Both the position numbers and the translations under genes were made by a program. From the NCBI GenBank assembly GCA_019415645.1, contig DXYV01000006.1:1-64000 (forward strand): a DNA stretch of 64,000 nucleotides. Direction: 5' to 3'. Below, in pieces: positions 24,192 to 32,662 of the stretch (position 1 is its first letter; each line of letters begins with the position of its first letter). The notes below the pieces were generated by a model, which saw nothing but the letters and a program-made list of their open reading frames with translations, did no database searches and had not been told where the DNA came from. This DNA comes from Clostridiales bacterium (GTDB lineage Bacteria > Bacillota > Clostridia > Oscillospirales > Oscillospiraceae).

Positions 24192-25052
24192 ATGGAACTC
24201 AACATTCAAAAGGTCAGCATGACCTACCCAAACGGGAAACAGGCGCTGAAGGATCTGAGCCTGGAGCTGCGCTCGCCCAGCCTGATCGGACTGCTGGGCC
24301 CCAACGGGGCGGGCAAGTCCACCCTGATGAAGCTGCTGGTGGCGGCCCTTCTGCCCACCTCTGGCTCCATCCTGGTGGATGGACAGCCCCTGGACAAGAC
24401 GGACCGGCAGCTGAAGTCCAAACTGGGCTATCTGCCCCAGGACTTCGGCCTGTTCGACGAGCTTACCGTGACGCAGTTTTTGGACTACATGGCCGCCCTG
24501 AAGGGCGTGCGAAGCCCCAAAGCCGCCATTCAGCAGGCCGTCCGGGCGGTCAATCTGGAGGAGAAAGCCAAGGCCAGGATTCGAACCCTCTCCGGCGGCC
24601 AGCGCCAGCGGGTGGGAATCGCCCAGGCGCTGCTGGGAGACCCACAGTTCCTGATTTTGGACGAGCCCACAGTGGGGCTGGACCCGGAGGAGCGCATCCA
24701 CTTCCGCAATCTCTTCTCCCGCACCGCCCAGGACCGGCTGGTGCTCCTGTCCACCCACATCATCGAGGACGTGCAGTCGGTGTGCGACCAGCTGGTGGTG
24801 ATCGACCACGGCGCCATCCTCTTTGCGGGGACGCCGGCGGCGCTGATTCGCGCGGCGGAGGGCCATGTGGGCGCCTTCCTGGAGGAGAACGCGGAACAGG
24901 AGAGCGGGCTCCACATCACCGCCCGGGTCAATACCAGCCGGGGCGTCCGGTGCCGGGCGGTGGCGGACACCCTGCCCGCCTATGTCCAGGTGGAGGAGCC
25001 CTCGCTGGAGGACGCCTACCTGTACCTCATTTCCCGGGAGGCAGCGCAATGA
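24192..25052 (+). CDS. ABC transporter ATP-binding protein
   Basis: 286 residues with Walker A GPNGAGKST, Q-loop YLPQDFG, signature LSGGQRQRV, Walker B LILDEPTVG and the H-loop THIIEDV. The C-terminal 70 residues are an extra small domain. It energises the two permeases encoded directly downstream. AAGGA lies 10 bases before the ATG; stop and next start overlap (ATGA), so the three genes form one operon. ATPases of this subfamily serve ABC-2 exporters. Confidence 0.92.
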   Translation: MELNIQKVSMTYPNGKQALKDLSLELRSPSLIGLLGPNGAGKSTLMKLLVAALLPTSGSILVDGQPLDKTDRQLKSKLGYLPQDFGLFDELTVTQFLDYMAALKGVRSPKAAIQQAVRAVNLEEKAKARIRTLSGGQRQRVGIAQALLGDPQFLILDEPTVGLDPEERIHFRNLFSRTAQDRLVLLSTHIIEDVQSVCDQLVVIDHGAILFAGTPAALIRAAEGHVGAFLEENAEQESGLHITARVNTSRGVRCRAVADTLPAYVQVEEPSLEDAYLYLISREAAQ

Positions 25053-27229
25053 AAAACCTTCGACTGTTTCCTTTGGAACTGGGGCGGCTGCTCCAGAGCC
25101 GTCTGACCTGGCTGGTCGTGCTGCTGACGGCGGTCTCTCCGGCAGCGGGACTGGCGCTGAAGTCTGCCGATTCCAGCACCATGCTCACCATGTACCTGGC
25201 TAACCCCGCTCTGGCCGGCGGCATGGTAGGCGCCATCCTGTTCGGCCTGCTGGCCATCTTTGAACTGGATCGGGCCAACCGCAGCCGTGTGGATGTCCTC
25301 ACCGACGCGGTAGTGTCCCCACTGACCATGGCTCTGGTGCGTCTGCTGGCTCTGCTGTGTGCCGCAGTCCTGACGGCCGCCCTCACCATGCTGGTGTGGC
25401 TCCCCATCAGCGTGGAGCTGATTGGTTCGGTTTTTGACGGTGTGGATTATAGTTTGGCCTATGTGCTCCTCCTGGGGCTGGCTTTGCCCCTGGGCATCCT
25501 GGCGGCGGCCTCCGCCTATCAGATCACCCGCCGGGTGGATCTGTCCATTGTGCTGTTTGCCGTGTTTGCGGCCCTGAGCCTGACGGTGTGGGCGGGCAAC
25601 TGGCAGCTGTGCTGGCTGAACCCCTGTGTGTGGGCCCTGTCCGACGACTTTTCCAACTTCCGGATTTTTCGGTCCGTGGCCTGGATGCGCCTCACCTGGC
25701 TCGCGGCTCTGGTCGGGGTATGGACCGTGTCCTATCTCTGCATCCGGCAGTACGGCAGGGGCCTGTTCGGCTCCCTGGCCCGGAGCGTGCGGCAAATTTA
25801 CCGCCCGGTGATCGCTCTGGTGCTGCTGGCCTGCTCCGGCACCGCCTACGCCGCCCAGCCCTTCATCGACCACAGCAACCCGGATCTCACGGTGATGTCC
25901 TTCTATGAGCTTCCCTATGCCGAGGGCATCACCTTCGTCCACCGCAGCGCCCAGGTGTTCCCGGACACCTCGGCCGGCACGGTGACAGGCCGGGCCTCCT
26001 ACCAGTTCCAGAATACATCCGGTCAGGAGCAGAGCATCTTCTTTGGCATCAACCCGGGATACACCGTCTCCAACGTCCAGGCCAACGGTGCGGACGTACC
26101 CTTTGCGGTGAGTGACTACCAGGAGTACAATGAGGCCCTGCTGGAGGTCACCATTCCCGCCGAGGAAGCGGTGGAGCTGACCATGGAGTACAGCGGATTT
26201 CCCCAGGAGAGCGTGCCTACCATGCAGGGCGGCAAGGAGCTGAGCGACGAATATCTCTGCCTGGAGAACTCCGGCCTCTCGCCCAGGGTCATGAATGTGA
26301 TGCCCGGGGAGGCTGGCTATCCGGCTACCATCGAGATCACTCTGCCTGCGGCCATGATCGCCATTCCCTTCGGGTCCAGTGAGGCGGAGGTCCTGTCCGA
26401 GAACGATGACGGTACCCGCACCTGGCGGTATGAGCACAACGGCGCCGGCGGCATCCTCTATGCCGGGGACTATGTCCGGGAGGACATTGAGGCCGGGGGC
26501 ATGACCATCGAGTTTTACTATGGCCGCAAGCACCAGACCGTCATGGAGGCCGCCGGGGCGGTGGACGCGGTGAAGGTCGTGGTGGATTACTGCACCGAGC
26601 ACTACGGGACCCTGTCCTTCGGGACCGGGGAGACCCTGAAACTGATTCAAAGCCGGGTGGCCGGCGGCGGTTATGCTTCCAATGGCGCAAGCCTGCTGGA
26701 TGAGGCGGACTTCACGGTCGCCAATCTGGGGGACACCAACAAGGGGGCCGTCCCCGGCGAGACCTTCATCCACGAGCTGGTCCATCAGTGGTGGGGCCTG
26801 GGCAACATGTTCGACACGCCGGAGGAGGACAGCCCCTGGTCCTCAGAGGGCCTGACGGTGTACACCACCTACCGTATTGTCAAGGAACTCTATGGCGAGG
26901 ACTACGCACAGAAAAACTATGTGGACCAGTGGCAGCAGGCGGTGGACGACTACTATTTGAACTTCTACGTCCGCAATCCGGAGTATCTGGCGATGCTGCC
27001 GGAGACGGAACGCCTAAGTACCTCCAACAGCCTGTCCAGTGTGCGGAAGTACAGCGAGATGCCGCTGAAGATTTTGAAGGCAGAGCAGTTGCTGGGCGGC
27101 GAGGAGGCCATGGACCAGATTCTTCACGACCTGTTCAACCGGGAATTGGACCCCACGTACCCCTATTTGACCTATCAGGACTTTTTGGACGCCTGCGGGC
27201 TGACGGAGGAGGATCTGAGCCTTGATTAA
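25049..27229 (+). CDS. ABC-2 permease fused to an M1-family metallopeptidase
   Basis: 726 residues. Residues 1-about 265 hold six membrane helices of an ABC-2 permease. After a last helix with a signal-like AYAAQP segment, an extracytoplasmic M1 peptidase follows (about 285-726). It has zinc ligands H575 and H579 in HELVHQWW and the third ligand in SSEGLTVY (E600). The spacing from H579 to E600 is 20 residues instead of the usual 18. The fusion suggests that export and processing of a peptide, or sensing of peptides at the outer face, are coupled. Similar permease/aminopeptidase proteins exist in Bacteroidetes and Firmicutes; their substrate is unknown. Confidence 0.85.
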   Translation: MKNLRLFPLELGRLLQSRLTWLVVLLTAVSPAAGLALKSADSSTMLTMYLANPALAGGMVGAILFGLLAIFELDRANRSRVDVLTDAVVSPLTMALVRLLALLCAAVLTAALTMLVWLPISVELIGSVFDGVDYSLAYVLLLGLALPLGILAAASAYQITRRVDLSIVLFAVFAALSLTVWAGNWQLCWLNPCVWALSDDFSNFRIFRSVAWMRLTWLAALVGVWTVSYLCIRQYGRGLFGSLARSVRQIYRPVIALVLLACSGTAYAAQPFIDHSNPDLTVMSFYELPYAEGITFVHRSAQVFPDTSAGTVTGRASYQFQNTSGQEQSIFFGINPGYTVSNVQANGADVPFAVSDYQEYNEALLEVTIPAEEAVELTMEYSGFPQESVPTMQGGKELSDEYLCLENSGLSPRVMNVMPGEAGYPATIEITLPAAMIAIPFGSSEAEVLSENDDGTRTWRYEHNGAGGILYAGDYVREDIEAGGMTIEFYYGRKHQTVMEAAGAVDAVKVVVDYCTEHYGTLSFGTGETLKLIQSRVAGGGYASNGASLLDEADFTVANLGDTNKGAVPGETFIHELVHQWWGLGNMFDTPEEDSPWSSEGLTVYTTYRIVKELYGEDYAQKNYVDQWQQAVDDYYLNFYVRNPEYLAMLPETERLSTSNSLSSVRKYSEMPLKILKAEQLLGGEEAMDQILHDLFNRELDPTYPYLTYQDFLDACGLTEEDLSLD

Positions 27230-27935
27230 AGTGTTTCGATACGAGTGTAAGCGCCTGCTGTGGAACAAATTCTTTTTTGGCCTTCTGCTGGTGCTCCTGT
27301 TCTACGGCTGGCAGGTGCTCCGTGGCGTGACCATTCTGGGCGTGTCCCACACCGCGCCGTTTTCTCCCTGGAGCTTTGGGGATTATCTCTCTCGGGTGAT
27401 ACCTCTGCTGTGGATCGGGACGCTGTTTTTCCTGACCTTCTTCACCTCGGGCAAGGCCCGGCGGGTGGCTGTCCTCACCGATGCCACCCCGGCGCCGCCC
27501 CGGCGGTATGCCCTGGTCCGCTGCGCGGCGGCCCTGGTGGGGATCGCCTTGTTGACGCTGGTCTGTCTGGCGGAAGCGGCGGTTTTTTACGGCTGGTATT
27601 TTGACTGGTATGCGTGGGGGACTCTGCTGGTCCCCGCCCTGGTCACGCTGCTCCCGTCGTTGGTCTTTGCCCTGGGGAGCGGTTGGCTGCTGGGGCAGAT
27701 TCGCCCCTGGCTGCTCTATGTGTGGCTGCCCGTCCCCTTTGTATGGATGGGCCTGGAGCTGCCCCAGGCCCTCTCTGTGTGGAACGGCCGCCTGTTTACC
27801 GACTACCCGCTGACGCTCGGCACGCTGGACCCGGCGTTTACGCTCCCGGCGCCGGTTTGGGCGGTGCAGCTTCTGTTGCTGCTGGCGGGCGTGCTGCTGT
27901 TCGCCGGCCGGCTCGGAAGGCGTGCCAGGCGCTGA
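27222..27935 (+). CDS. ABC-2 permease, second subunit
   Basis: 237 residues with about six membrane helices and no other domain. Start: TTG at 27222 with AGGAGGAT eight bases upstream, overlapping the fusion gene by eight bases. Together with the ATPase and the N-terminal half of the fusion it would form a heterodimeric exporter. It lacks a peptidase extension, so the complex would carry one M1 domain. Confidence 0.82.
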   Translation: MIKVFRYECKRLLWNKFFFGLLLVLLFYGWQVLRGVTILGVSHTAPFSPWSFGDYLSRVIPLLWIGTLFFLTFFTSGKARRVAVLTDATPAPPRRYALVRCAAALVGIALLTLVCLAEAAVFYGWYFDWYAWGTLLVPALVTLLPSLVFALGSGWLLGQIRPWLLYVWLPVPFVWMGLELPQALSVWNGRLFTDYPLTLGTLDPAFTLPAPVWAVQLLLLLAGVLLFAGRLGRRARR

Positions 27936-27949
27936 GACCGGACCGAAAA

Positions 27950-27984
27950 AACCGGTGGAAGGTTATTATAACCTTCCACCGGTT
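27950..27984. terminator. Bidirectional terminator
   Basis: Perfect 15-bp stem AACCGGTGGAAGGTT / AACCTTCCACCGGTT, loop ATTAT, between the convergent ABC operon and the cysteine-rich gene. On the minus strand followed by TTTTTCGG. Confidence 0.82.
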
Positions 27985-27993
27985 GAAAGCGGT

Positions 27994-28233
27994 TCAGCAG
28001 TCGGATGCGGACAGCTTGGTGATGCAGGTCGCGGTAATCTGCGGGGGAAGGCTCAGGGTCATCGCCCCGCTGTAATGGATACACACCCGGTCGCATACAC
28101 AAAAATGACAGGCGTCCGGCGAGTGTACCAGGACCTCCTGGCCGGTCATGCAGTCGCATACCAGCAGACAGCAGGCCTGGACCTGCTTCACGACCGCACG
28201 CATGGTCGTGGAGATGGGCGTCGTTTGCTCCAT
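27994..28233 (-). CDS. Cysteine-rich 79-residue protein, possible sporulation protein
   Basis: 79 residues with ten cysteines (21, 22, 26, 28, 42, 45, 47, 51, 70, 79), no signal peptide and no membrane segment. The pattern CC-x3-C-x-C ... C-x2-C-x-C-x3-C suggests metal binding or disulfide cross-linking. No named family recognised. Start: ATG at 28233 behind GGGAGGTGATTTC; a longer in-frame reading has no such site. Its promoter region carries CCGCATAGACTGT, the same 13-mer found before spoIVFA, so expression in the sporulating mother cell, for example as a coat protein, is a reasonable inference. Confidence 0.7.
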   Translation of the reverse strand: MEQTTPISTTMRAVVKQVQACCLLVCDCMTGQEVLVHSPDACHFCVCDRVCIHYSGAMTLSLPPQITATCITKLSASDC

Positions 28234-28264
28234 GAAATCACCTCCCGTCAAAGGACTCCGGTAC

Positions 28265-28292
28265 AGTCTATGCGGTGGGCAAAAAACTGTGA
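28265..28292 (-). promoter_or_regulatory. Sporulation-type promoter of the cysteine-rich gene
   Basis: Minus strand: CATAGACT (28265-28272) in the 13-mer CCGCATAGACTGT. AC lies 16 bases upstream, close to the sigma-K plan (AC, 16-17 bp, CATANNNTA) with one mismatch; the -10 also fits sigma-E (CATACAHT) with one mismatch. No sigma-A boxes. Confidence 0.5.
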
Positions 28293-28376
28293 AGGAGAAA
28301 GCCTGTACAGGACAAACCAAAAAAGTAGGATAGACTGATTCAAGGGACGCGCGGGGGAAAATTCTCCGCGCGGTTT

Positions 28377-28404
28377 CATATTTTTCCTCCGATCCGCATA
28401 GACT
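28377..28404 (+). promoter_or_regulatory. Sigma-E-like promoter of spoIVFA
   Basis: CATATT (28377-28382), 14 bases, CATAGACT (28397-28404). Sigma-E consensus is ATATT and CATACAHT at 13-15 bp; only one -10 base differs. It would start transcription about 27 bases before the ATG. A GC-rich hairpin (CGCGCGG/CCGCGCG) lies just upstream. Confidence 0.6.
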
Positions 28405-28438
28405 GTGAACCAGGATTTGAAGTGCGGGAGGACAGCTT

Positions 28439-29584
28439 ATGGACAGCACCTATACGAAACGGCGGGCTCCGGCGGCGGGCTCCCGCGGGAAGCGGGGAAA
28501 CAAAAATGCGCTGACGCCAAAGGAAAAGCGGCGGCTGATTCAGTTGGCGGTCAGCATCGGCCTGTTCCTGCTGGTCTTTCTGGGCCGTGGGATTTTTCCG
28601 GCCCAGCTGTCCCAGTGGCAACAGACGCTGGCGCAGGACACGGACTTCCCGGCGGCGTTCTCCGCCTTTGGCCAGGCCATCTCGGAGGGCGCGCCGGTGC
28701 TGGACACGCTGGAGGACCTCTGGGTGGAGGTGTTTGCCGGCGGCCGCGTGACCGAGGAGAATGGGACGGGCGAGGGAACGGATTCCGGAACAAATGACGG
28801 AACTGTCGTGGACACCATGTGGCAGCAGGCCCCCGCTTTTTCCCAGCGGCTGGCGAAGCAGCTGCTCCAGCCGGAGGACATGATCAACGCCTGGTACCAG
28901 AGTCAGTTGGCGGAACCTGCTCCGGCGGCAAGCGAAGAGGCCGCGGCGGAAGAGGCAACGGCCAGTCCCGCGCAGACAGCGACTGTCCAGAGCGGCGCGG
29001 AGACGGAAACAGCGGCGACTGCCGCTGCTCCTGATACGGAGACCAAGACCATCATGCTGGGCGGCGAGACATTGACCATCCAATCGGCCCTGCGGGCGGA
29101 GCCGGAGGTGGTCACGGCCGTGGCCCAGGCCTATACGGAGGACGGCCAGGCGCTGCCTGCGTCGGTCTCCATGCAGTTCTATACCCTGGGGCTGGAGACG
29201 ACGGTCACGCCGGTCTCCGCCACCCTGACCTCTGACTACGGATACCGGGATCATCCGGTCTCGGGCAGCTATGCCTTCCACCGGGGAGTGGACCTGGGCG
29301 CGCCGACGGGGACGCCAATTTTGGCCTTCTCCTCCGGCACCGTGGAATACACGGGGGAGAGCGAAGAAAGTGGGCTGTATTTGCAGATCGACCACGGCAA
29401 CGGGGTAAAGACCTTTTACGCGCATTGCAGCCAGCTGCTGGTCTCCGGCGGGGAGAGCGTCCAGGCGGGGGAGACCGTGGCACTGGTGGGGGAGACGGGC
29501 AACGCCACCGGGCCCCACCTGCATTTCGCCCTGACAAAGGACGGAATCTATCTGGACCCACTGTTCTATATCGAGGTCAACTGA
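28439..29584 (+). CDS. spoIVFA: SpoIVFA-like membrane protein with M23 peptidase domain
   Basis: 381 residues: basic N-terminus, one membrane helix (about 36-56), a long Ala/Thr/Glu-rich linker (about 100-210), and a C-terminal M23 (LytM) domain (about 255-375) with the metal motifs H281-x3-D285 and H360-x-H362 intact. In Bacillus SpoIVFA lacks the catalytic residues and holds the SpoIVFB protease silent in the outer forespore membrane. Here the residues are preserved, so it could be an active endopeptidase or a SpoIIQ-like protein. It is followed directly by the SpoIVFB-like gene and preceded by a sigma-E-like promoter. GGGAGG precedes the ATG. Confidence 0.78.
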   Translation: MDSTYTKRRAPAAGSRGKRGNKNALTPKEKRRLIQLAVSIGLFLLVFLGRGIFPAQLSQWQQTLAQDTDFPAAFSAFGQAISEGAPVLDTLEDLWVEVFAGGRVTEENGTGEGTDSGTNDGTVVDTMWQQAPAFSQRLAKQLLQPEDMINAWYQSQLAEPAPAASEEAAAEEATASPAQTATVQSGAETETAATAAAPDTETKTIMLGGETLTIQSALRAEPEVVTAVAQAYTEDGQALPASVSMQFYTLGLETTVTPVSATLTSDYGYRDHPVSGSYAFHRGVDLGAPTGTPILAFSSGTVEYTGESEESGLYLQIDHGNGVKTFYAHCSQLLVSGGESVQAGETVALVGETGNATGPHLHFALTKDGIYLDPLFYIEVN

Positions 29585-30175
29585 TTGGAGCCGGAAAAGC
29601 GCGTATCCGTGACGACGGGCTTCTGGGTGCTGCTGGCTATTTTATTCTATCTGGATGAGGGCCTGGATCTGCTGGGGTGGGGACTGTTGGCCTGCGGGTG
29701 CCACGAGCTGGGCCATCTGATTGCCGTCCGGGCCTTGGGCGGCCGTATTTCCAGGCTCCGGCTGACGGTCGTGGGGGCGGAACTGAGCCTGGACCCGGAG
29801 CTGCCCCTGTCCTACGGCCGCGAATGTCTGGCCGCGCTGGCAGGGCCGCTGGCCAATCTGTTTCTGGCCGGGCTGGCCATGCGGGGCCGGCTGTTTCTTC
29901 TGGCCGGGCTGAGTTTGGGGCAGGGACTGTTCAACCTGCTGCCGATCCTGCCGCTGGACGGCGGACGCTGCCTCTATTTCCTGCTGACCGGCCTGCTGGA
30001 CGGGGCCCTGGCCGACCGGGCGCTGCGTCTGACCTCTGCCATTGCGGCCGGATTGCTCCTGGGCGCGGGCCTGGTTCTGAGCCGGCAGTTTGGCAACCTG
30101 ACGCTGCTCATCACCTCCCTGTGGCTGTCCGCCGGGCTGTTTCGGAGCTGGAGATGGGAAAGTGCGGCGCAATAA
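29585..30175 (+). CDS. spoIVFB: SpoIVFB-like site-2 metalloprotease
   Basis: 196 residues of mostly membrane helices with HELGH (about 36-40) and LPLDGGR, the zinc site of M50 proteases. SpoIVFB cleaves pro-sigma-K inside the membrane during sporulation. Length is shorter than Bacillus SpoIVFB (288); the C-terminal CBS domain is absent. Start: TTG directly after the spoIVFA stop, with GAGGT upstream. No sigK gene is in the window, so the substrate assignment rests on the operon partner and family. Confidence 0.82.
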   Translation: MEPEKRVSVTTGFWVLLAILFYLDEGLDLLGWGLLACGCHELGHLIAVRALGGRISRLRLTVVGAELSLDPELPLSYGRECLAALAGPLANLFLAGLAMRGRLFLLAGLSLGQGLFNLLPILPLDGGRCLYFLLTGLLDGALADRALRLTSAIAAGLLLGAGLVLSRQFGNLTLLITSLWLSAGLFRSWRWESAAQ

Positions 30176-30186
30176 GGAAAAAATGC

Positions 30187-30293
30187 TTGCATTTTGCCTC
30201 CTGCTGTGGTATCATACCATAGTCTCAAGAAAGGGTGGTCCTCTGCGCGAACCCATTCGACGCATGAACGCCTATAAATAGGAGGAAATATCC
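30187..30293 (+). promoter_or_regulatory. Promoter and leader of rplS
   Basis: TTGCAT (30187-30192), 17-bp spacer, TATCAT (30210-30215). The leader of about 70 bases contains a small TGCG...CGCA hairpin and ends in a strong AGGAGG. Ribosomal leaders often bind their product, but no known L19 leader fold could be confirmed by eye. Confidence 0.65.
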
Positions 30294-30635
30294 ATGGATT
30301 TGATGAAGCAGTTTACCGAGAAGTACAAGAAGGAGACCGCTCCTACGGCTGATGTGGGCGACACCGTTCGCGTGCACATCAAGGTAAAGGAAGGCAGCCG
30401 TGAGCGTATCCAGGTGTTCGAGGGCACCGTGATTGCCAAGAAGCATGGCGGCATTGAGGAGACGATCACCGTCCGCCGCGTCTCTTACGGCGTGGGTGTG
30501 GAGAAGGTATTCCCCATTCATGCGCCCACGGTCGAGAAGATCGAGACTGTCCGGAAGGGTAAGGTCCGCCGCGCCAAGCTCTACTATCTGCGTGACCGCG
30601 TTGGCAAGGCTGCCAAGGTCAAGGAGAGCCTGTAA
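30294..30635 (+). CDS. rplS: 50S ribosomal protein L19
   Basis: 113 residues, full length, with the family core [26 protein letters not shown]-like [10 protein letters not shown] and KLYYLR near the end. L19 sits at the subunit interface near the 30S bridge. Strong ribosome-binding site and very biased codons. Own promoter and terminator, so monocistronic; in many Firmicutes it follows trmD, which is not here. Confidence 0.98.
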   Translation: MDLMKQFTEKYKKETAPTADVGDTVRVHIKVKEGSRERIQVFEGTVIAKKHGGIEETITVRRVSYGVGVEKVFPIHAPTVEKIETVRKGKVRRAKLYYLRDRVGKAAKVKESL

Positions 30636-30656
30636 AACTGCAAAACTCATCAAAAG

Positions 30657-30681
30657 AGGAGCGGGAAGCCGCTCCTTTTTT
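30657..30681 (+). terminator. Terminator of rplS
   Basis: AGGAGCGG-GAAG-CCGCTCCT stem followed by TTTTT. Confidence 0.9.
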
Positions 30682-30777
30682 GCATGCCTGTCACTGTTCA
30701 AGGAACCTGAGATTTGATATACTAAAAAGCAGATATACCAACATACCACATACCAAAACGGAAAGGGGGCGGCAGCC

Positions 30778-31653
30778 TTGAACATCCAATGGTACCCGGG
30801 GCACATGACCAAGACCCGCCGGCAGATGGCGGAAGATCTGAAATTCGTGGACCTGGTGGCGGAGCTCCTGGACGCGCGGATTCCCCGTTCCAGCCGCAAT
30901 CCGGACATCGACGAGCTGGTGGGCGGAAAGCCGCGGCTGATTGTGCTCAATCGCGCGGATCAGGCGGACCCGACCGGGACTGCCCGCTGGGCGGCCTGGT
31001 TCCGGAGCCAGGGGCACGCCGTGCTGGAGACCGACGCCAAATCCGGAAAGGGCGTGGCGCAGTTTTCCGGCGTGATTCGGGAGACGCTGAAGGAAAAGCT
31101 GGCGGCCTGGAACGAAAAGGGACAAGTAGGCCGGCCCATCCGGGCCATGGTGGTGGGAATCCCCAACGTAGGAAAGTCCACCTTCATCAATAAGGTGGCC
31201 CGGCGGAAGTCAGCCAAGGCGGGGGACCGCCCCGGCGTGACCCGCGGCAAACAGTGGGTGGCCGTGGACAGCGGGCTGGACCTTCTGGACACGCCGGGCA
31301 TTTTATGGCCTCGCTTTGAGGACGAGCAGACCGGGCTCCACCTGGCCTATACCGGCGCGGTCAAGGATGACATTATGGATACGGAGACGCTGGCCTGCCA
31401 TCTGATGGAGGAACTGGCCCAGTCCTATCCCGACGCGCTGATTCAGCGGTATAAGCTGGACCTGCCTCCCCGGACCGGCGAGGAAGTCGGGCTGGAGTAC
31501 GGCTATGCGCTGTTGGAGCGGGCCGCGCGCAAACGGGGGTTCCTGAAACCCGGCAATGAGACGGACACGGAGCGCATGGGGCGCATCCTGCTGGATGAAT
31601 TCCGGGCCGGAAAGCTTGGAACCTTTACACTGGAAGAGCCGGATGAGCAGTAA
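30778..31653 (+). CDS. rbgA: Ribosome biogenesis GTPase RbgA (YlqF)
   Basis: 291 residues with circularly permuted GTPase motifs: G4 NRAD before G1 GIPNVGKST, then G3 DTPG. The N-terminal WYPGHMTKT is diagnostic for YlqF/RbgA, which assists late 50S assembly. Start: TTG at 30778 after AAAGGGGGC. Neighbours rplS upstream and rnhB downstream give the conserved rplS-ylqF-rnhB order of Firmicutes. The rnhB start lies 13 bases after the stop. Confidence 0.96.
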   Translation: MNIQWYPGHMTKTRRQMAEDLKFVDLVAELLDARIPRSSRNPDIDELVGGKPRLIVLNRADQADPTGTARWAAWFRSQGHAVLETDAKSGKGVAQFSGVIRETLKEKLAAWNEKGQVGRPIRAMVVGIPNVGKSTFINKVARRKSAKAGDRPGVTRGKQWVAVDSGLDLLDTPGILWPRFEDEQTGLHLAYTGAVKDDIMDTETLACHLMEELAQSYPDALIQRYKLDLPPRTGEEVGLEYGYALLERAARKRGFLKPGNETDTERMGRILLDEFRAGKLGTFTLEEPDEQ

Positions 31654-31666
31654 GGAGTACGGAACG

Positions 31667-32260
31667 ATGGACCTTTGGGAGATCGAACGCAGCTGTTTTG
31701 CCCGTGGAATCGGGCTGGTGTGCGGAGCGGACGAGGCGGGAGCCGGACCACTGGCTGGCGCGGTCTATGCGGCGGCGGTGATTTTGCCGCCCGGGCTGGA
31801 GCTGGAGGGCCTGAATGACTCCAAAAAAGTATCGCCACGGAAGCGCGAGGTGCTGTTTGATCAGATTCAGGCGCAGGCGGTGGCTTGGGCGGTGGCGTCG
31901 GTGGACGAGGGGGAGATCGACCGGATCAATATCCTCAATGCCCGGATGCTGGCCATGGACCGGGCGATCCAGGCCCTGGACCCCGCCCCGGAGTATGCGC
32001 TGATCGACGGGAACCGCAATACCGGAATCCGCTGCCCCAACGAGACTGTGGTGAAGGGAGACGGACGCAGCGCCAGCATCGCGGCGGCCTCCATTCTGGC
32101 CAAGGTGAGCCGGGACCGCTACATGAAGGAGATGGACGCGCGCTATCCGGGCTACGGCTTTGCCCGCCACAAGGGCTATCCCACCAAAGCGCACTATGAG
32201 GCGCTGCGCCGGCTGGGCCCCTGTCCCATCCACCGCCGGACCTTTTTGAAAAACCTATGA
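31667..32260 (+). CDS. rnhB: Ribonuclease HII
   Basis: 197 residues. Catalytic acids are visible in GADEAG (D, E), LIDGN (D) and SRDRYM (D). The substrate-reading GRG motif usually found after DEAG is GAG here (GADEAGAGPLAG), i.e. the arginine is lost. RNase HII nicks RNA in RNA-DNA hybrids and removes single ribonucleotides. Start: ATG at 31667, nine bases after AAGGAG; another ATG at 31643 overlaps rbgA. It overlaps yraN by ATGA. Confidence 0.94.
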   Translation: MDLWEIERSCFARGIGLVCGADEAGAGPLAGAVYAAAVILPPGLELEGLNDSKKVSPRKREVLFDQIQAQAVAWAVASVDEGEIDRINILNARMLAMDRAIQALDPAPEYALIDGNRNTGIRCPNETVVKGDGRSASIAAASILAKVSRDRYMKEMDARYPGYGFARHKGYPTKAHYEALRRLGPCPIHRRTFLKNL

Positions 32261-32625
32261 GCGGGGAAGAGGCAAAGCTCCTGGGCCGCTGGGGCGAAGC
32301 GAAGGTGGCGCAGGATCTGCGGGAGAAGGGCTGGACCGTGGTGGCCCACGGGTTCCGCTGCCGGTTTGGAGAGATCGACCTGATCGCGGAGGACCGGGAG
32401 TATCTGGTGTTCTGCGAGGTCAAGCTGCGCCGAAACGACCGCTTTGCGGCCGCCCGGGAGTTTGTAGACGCGCGGAAGCAGCGCAGGCTGCGTATCACGG
32501 CGGAGTATTATTTGCAGCAATACCCCACGCAGCTCCAGCCGCGCTTTGACGTGGCGGAGGTGTACGCACCCCAGGGCGTACAGACAAAGCGGCCTGTGAT
32601 CACTTATGTGGAAAACGCCTTTTAG
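32257..32625 (+). CDS. yraN: YraN-family nuclease-like protein (UPF0102)
   Basis: 122 residues with LGRWGEAKVAQ and the PD-(D/E)XK core GEIDLIAED...FCEVK. The family is linked to DNA uptake or Holliday-junction-type nuclease folds; the cellular role is unsettled. Its place directly after rnhB, with ATGA overlap, is the conserved one. Confidence 0.93.
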   Translation: MSGEEAKLLGRWGEAKVAQDLREKGWTVVAHGFRCRFGEIDLIAEDREYLVFCEVKLRRNDRFAAAREFVDARKQRRLRITAEYYLQQYPTQLQPRFDVAEVYAPQGVQTKRPVITYVENAF

Positions 32626-32662
32626 CGGGCCGGGCAAAACAAGGAAAGAGGGCGTTGGAAGG

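Noticed and set aside
24032..25048. N-terminal extension joining the permease-peptidase to an upstream frame of 339 codons
   Set aside because: This stretch is the out-of-frame reading of the ABC ATPase gene; the true start at 25049 has the ATGA overlap.
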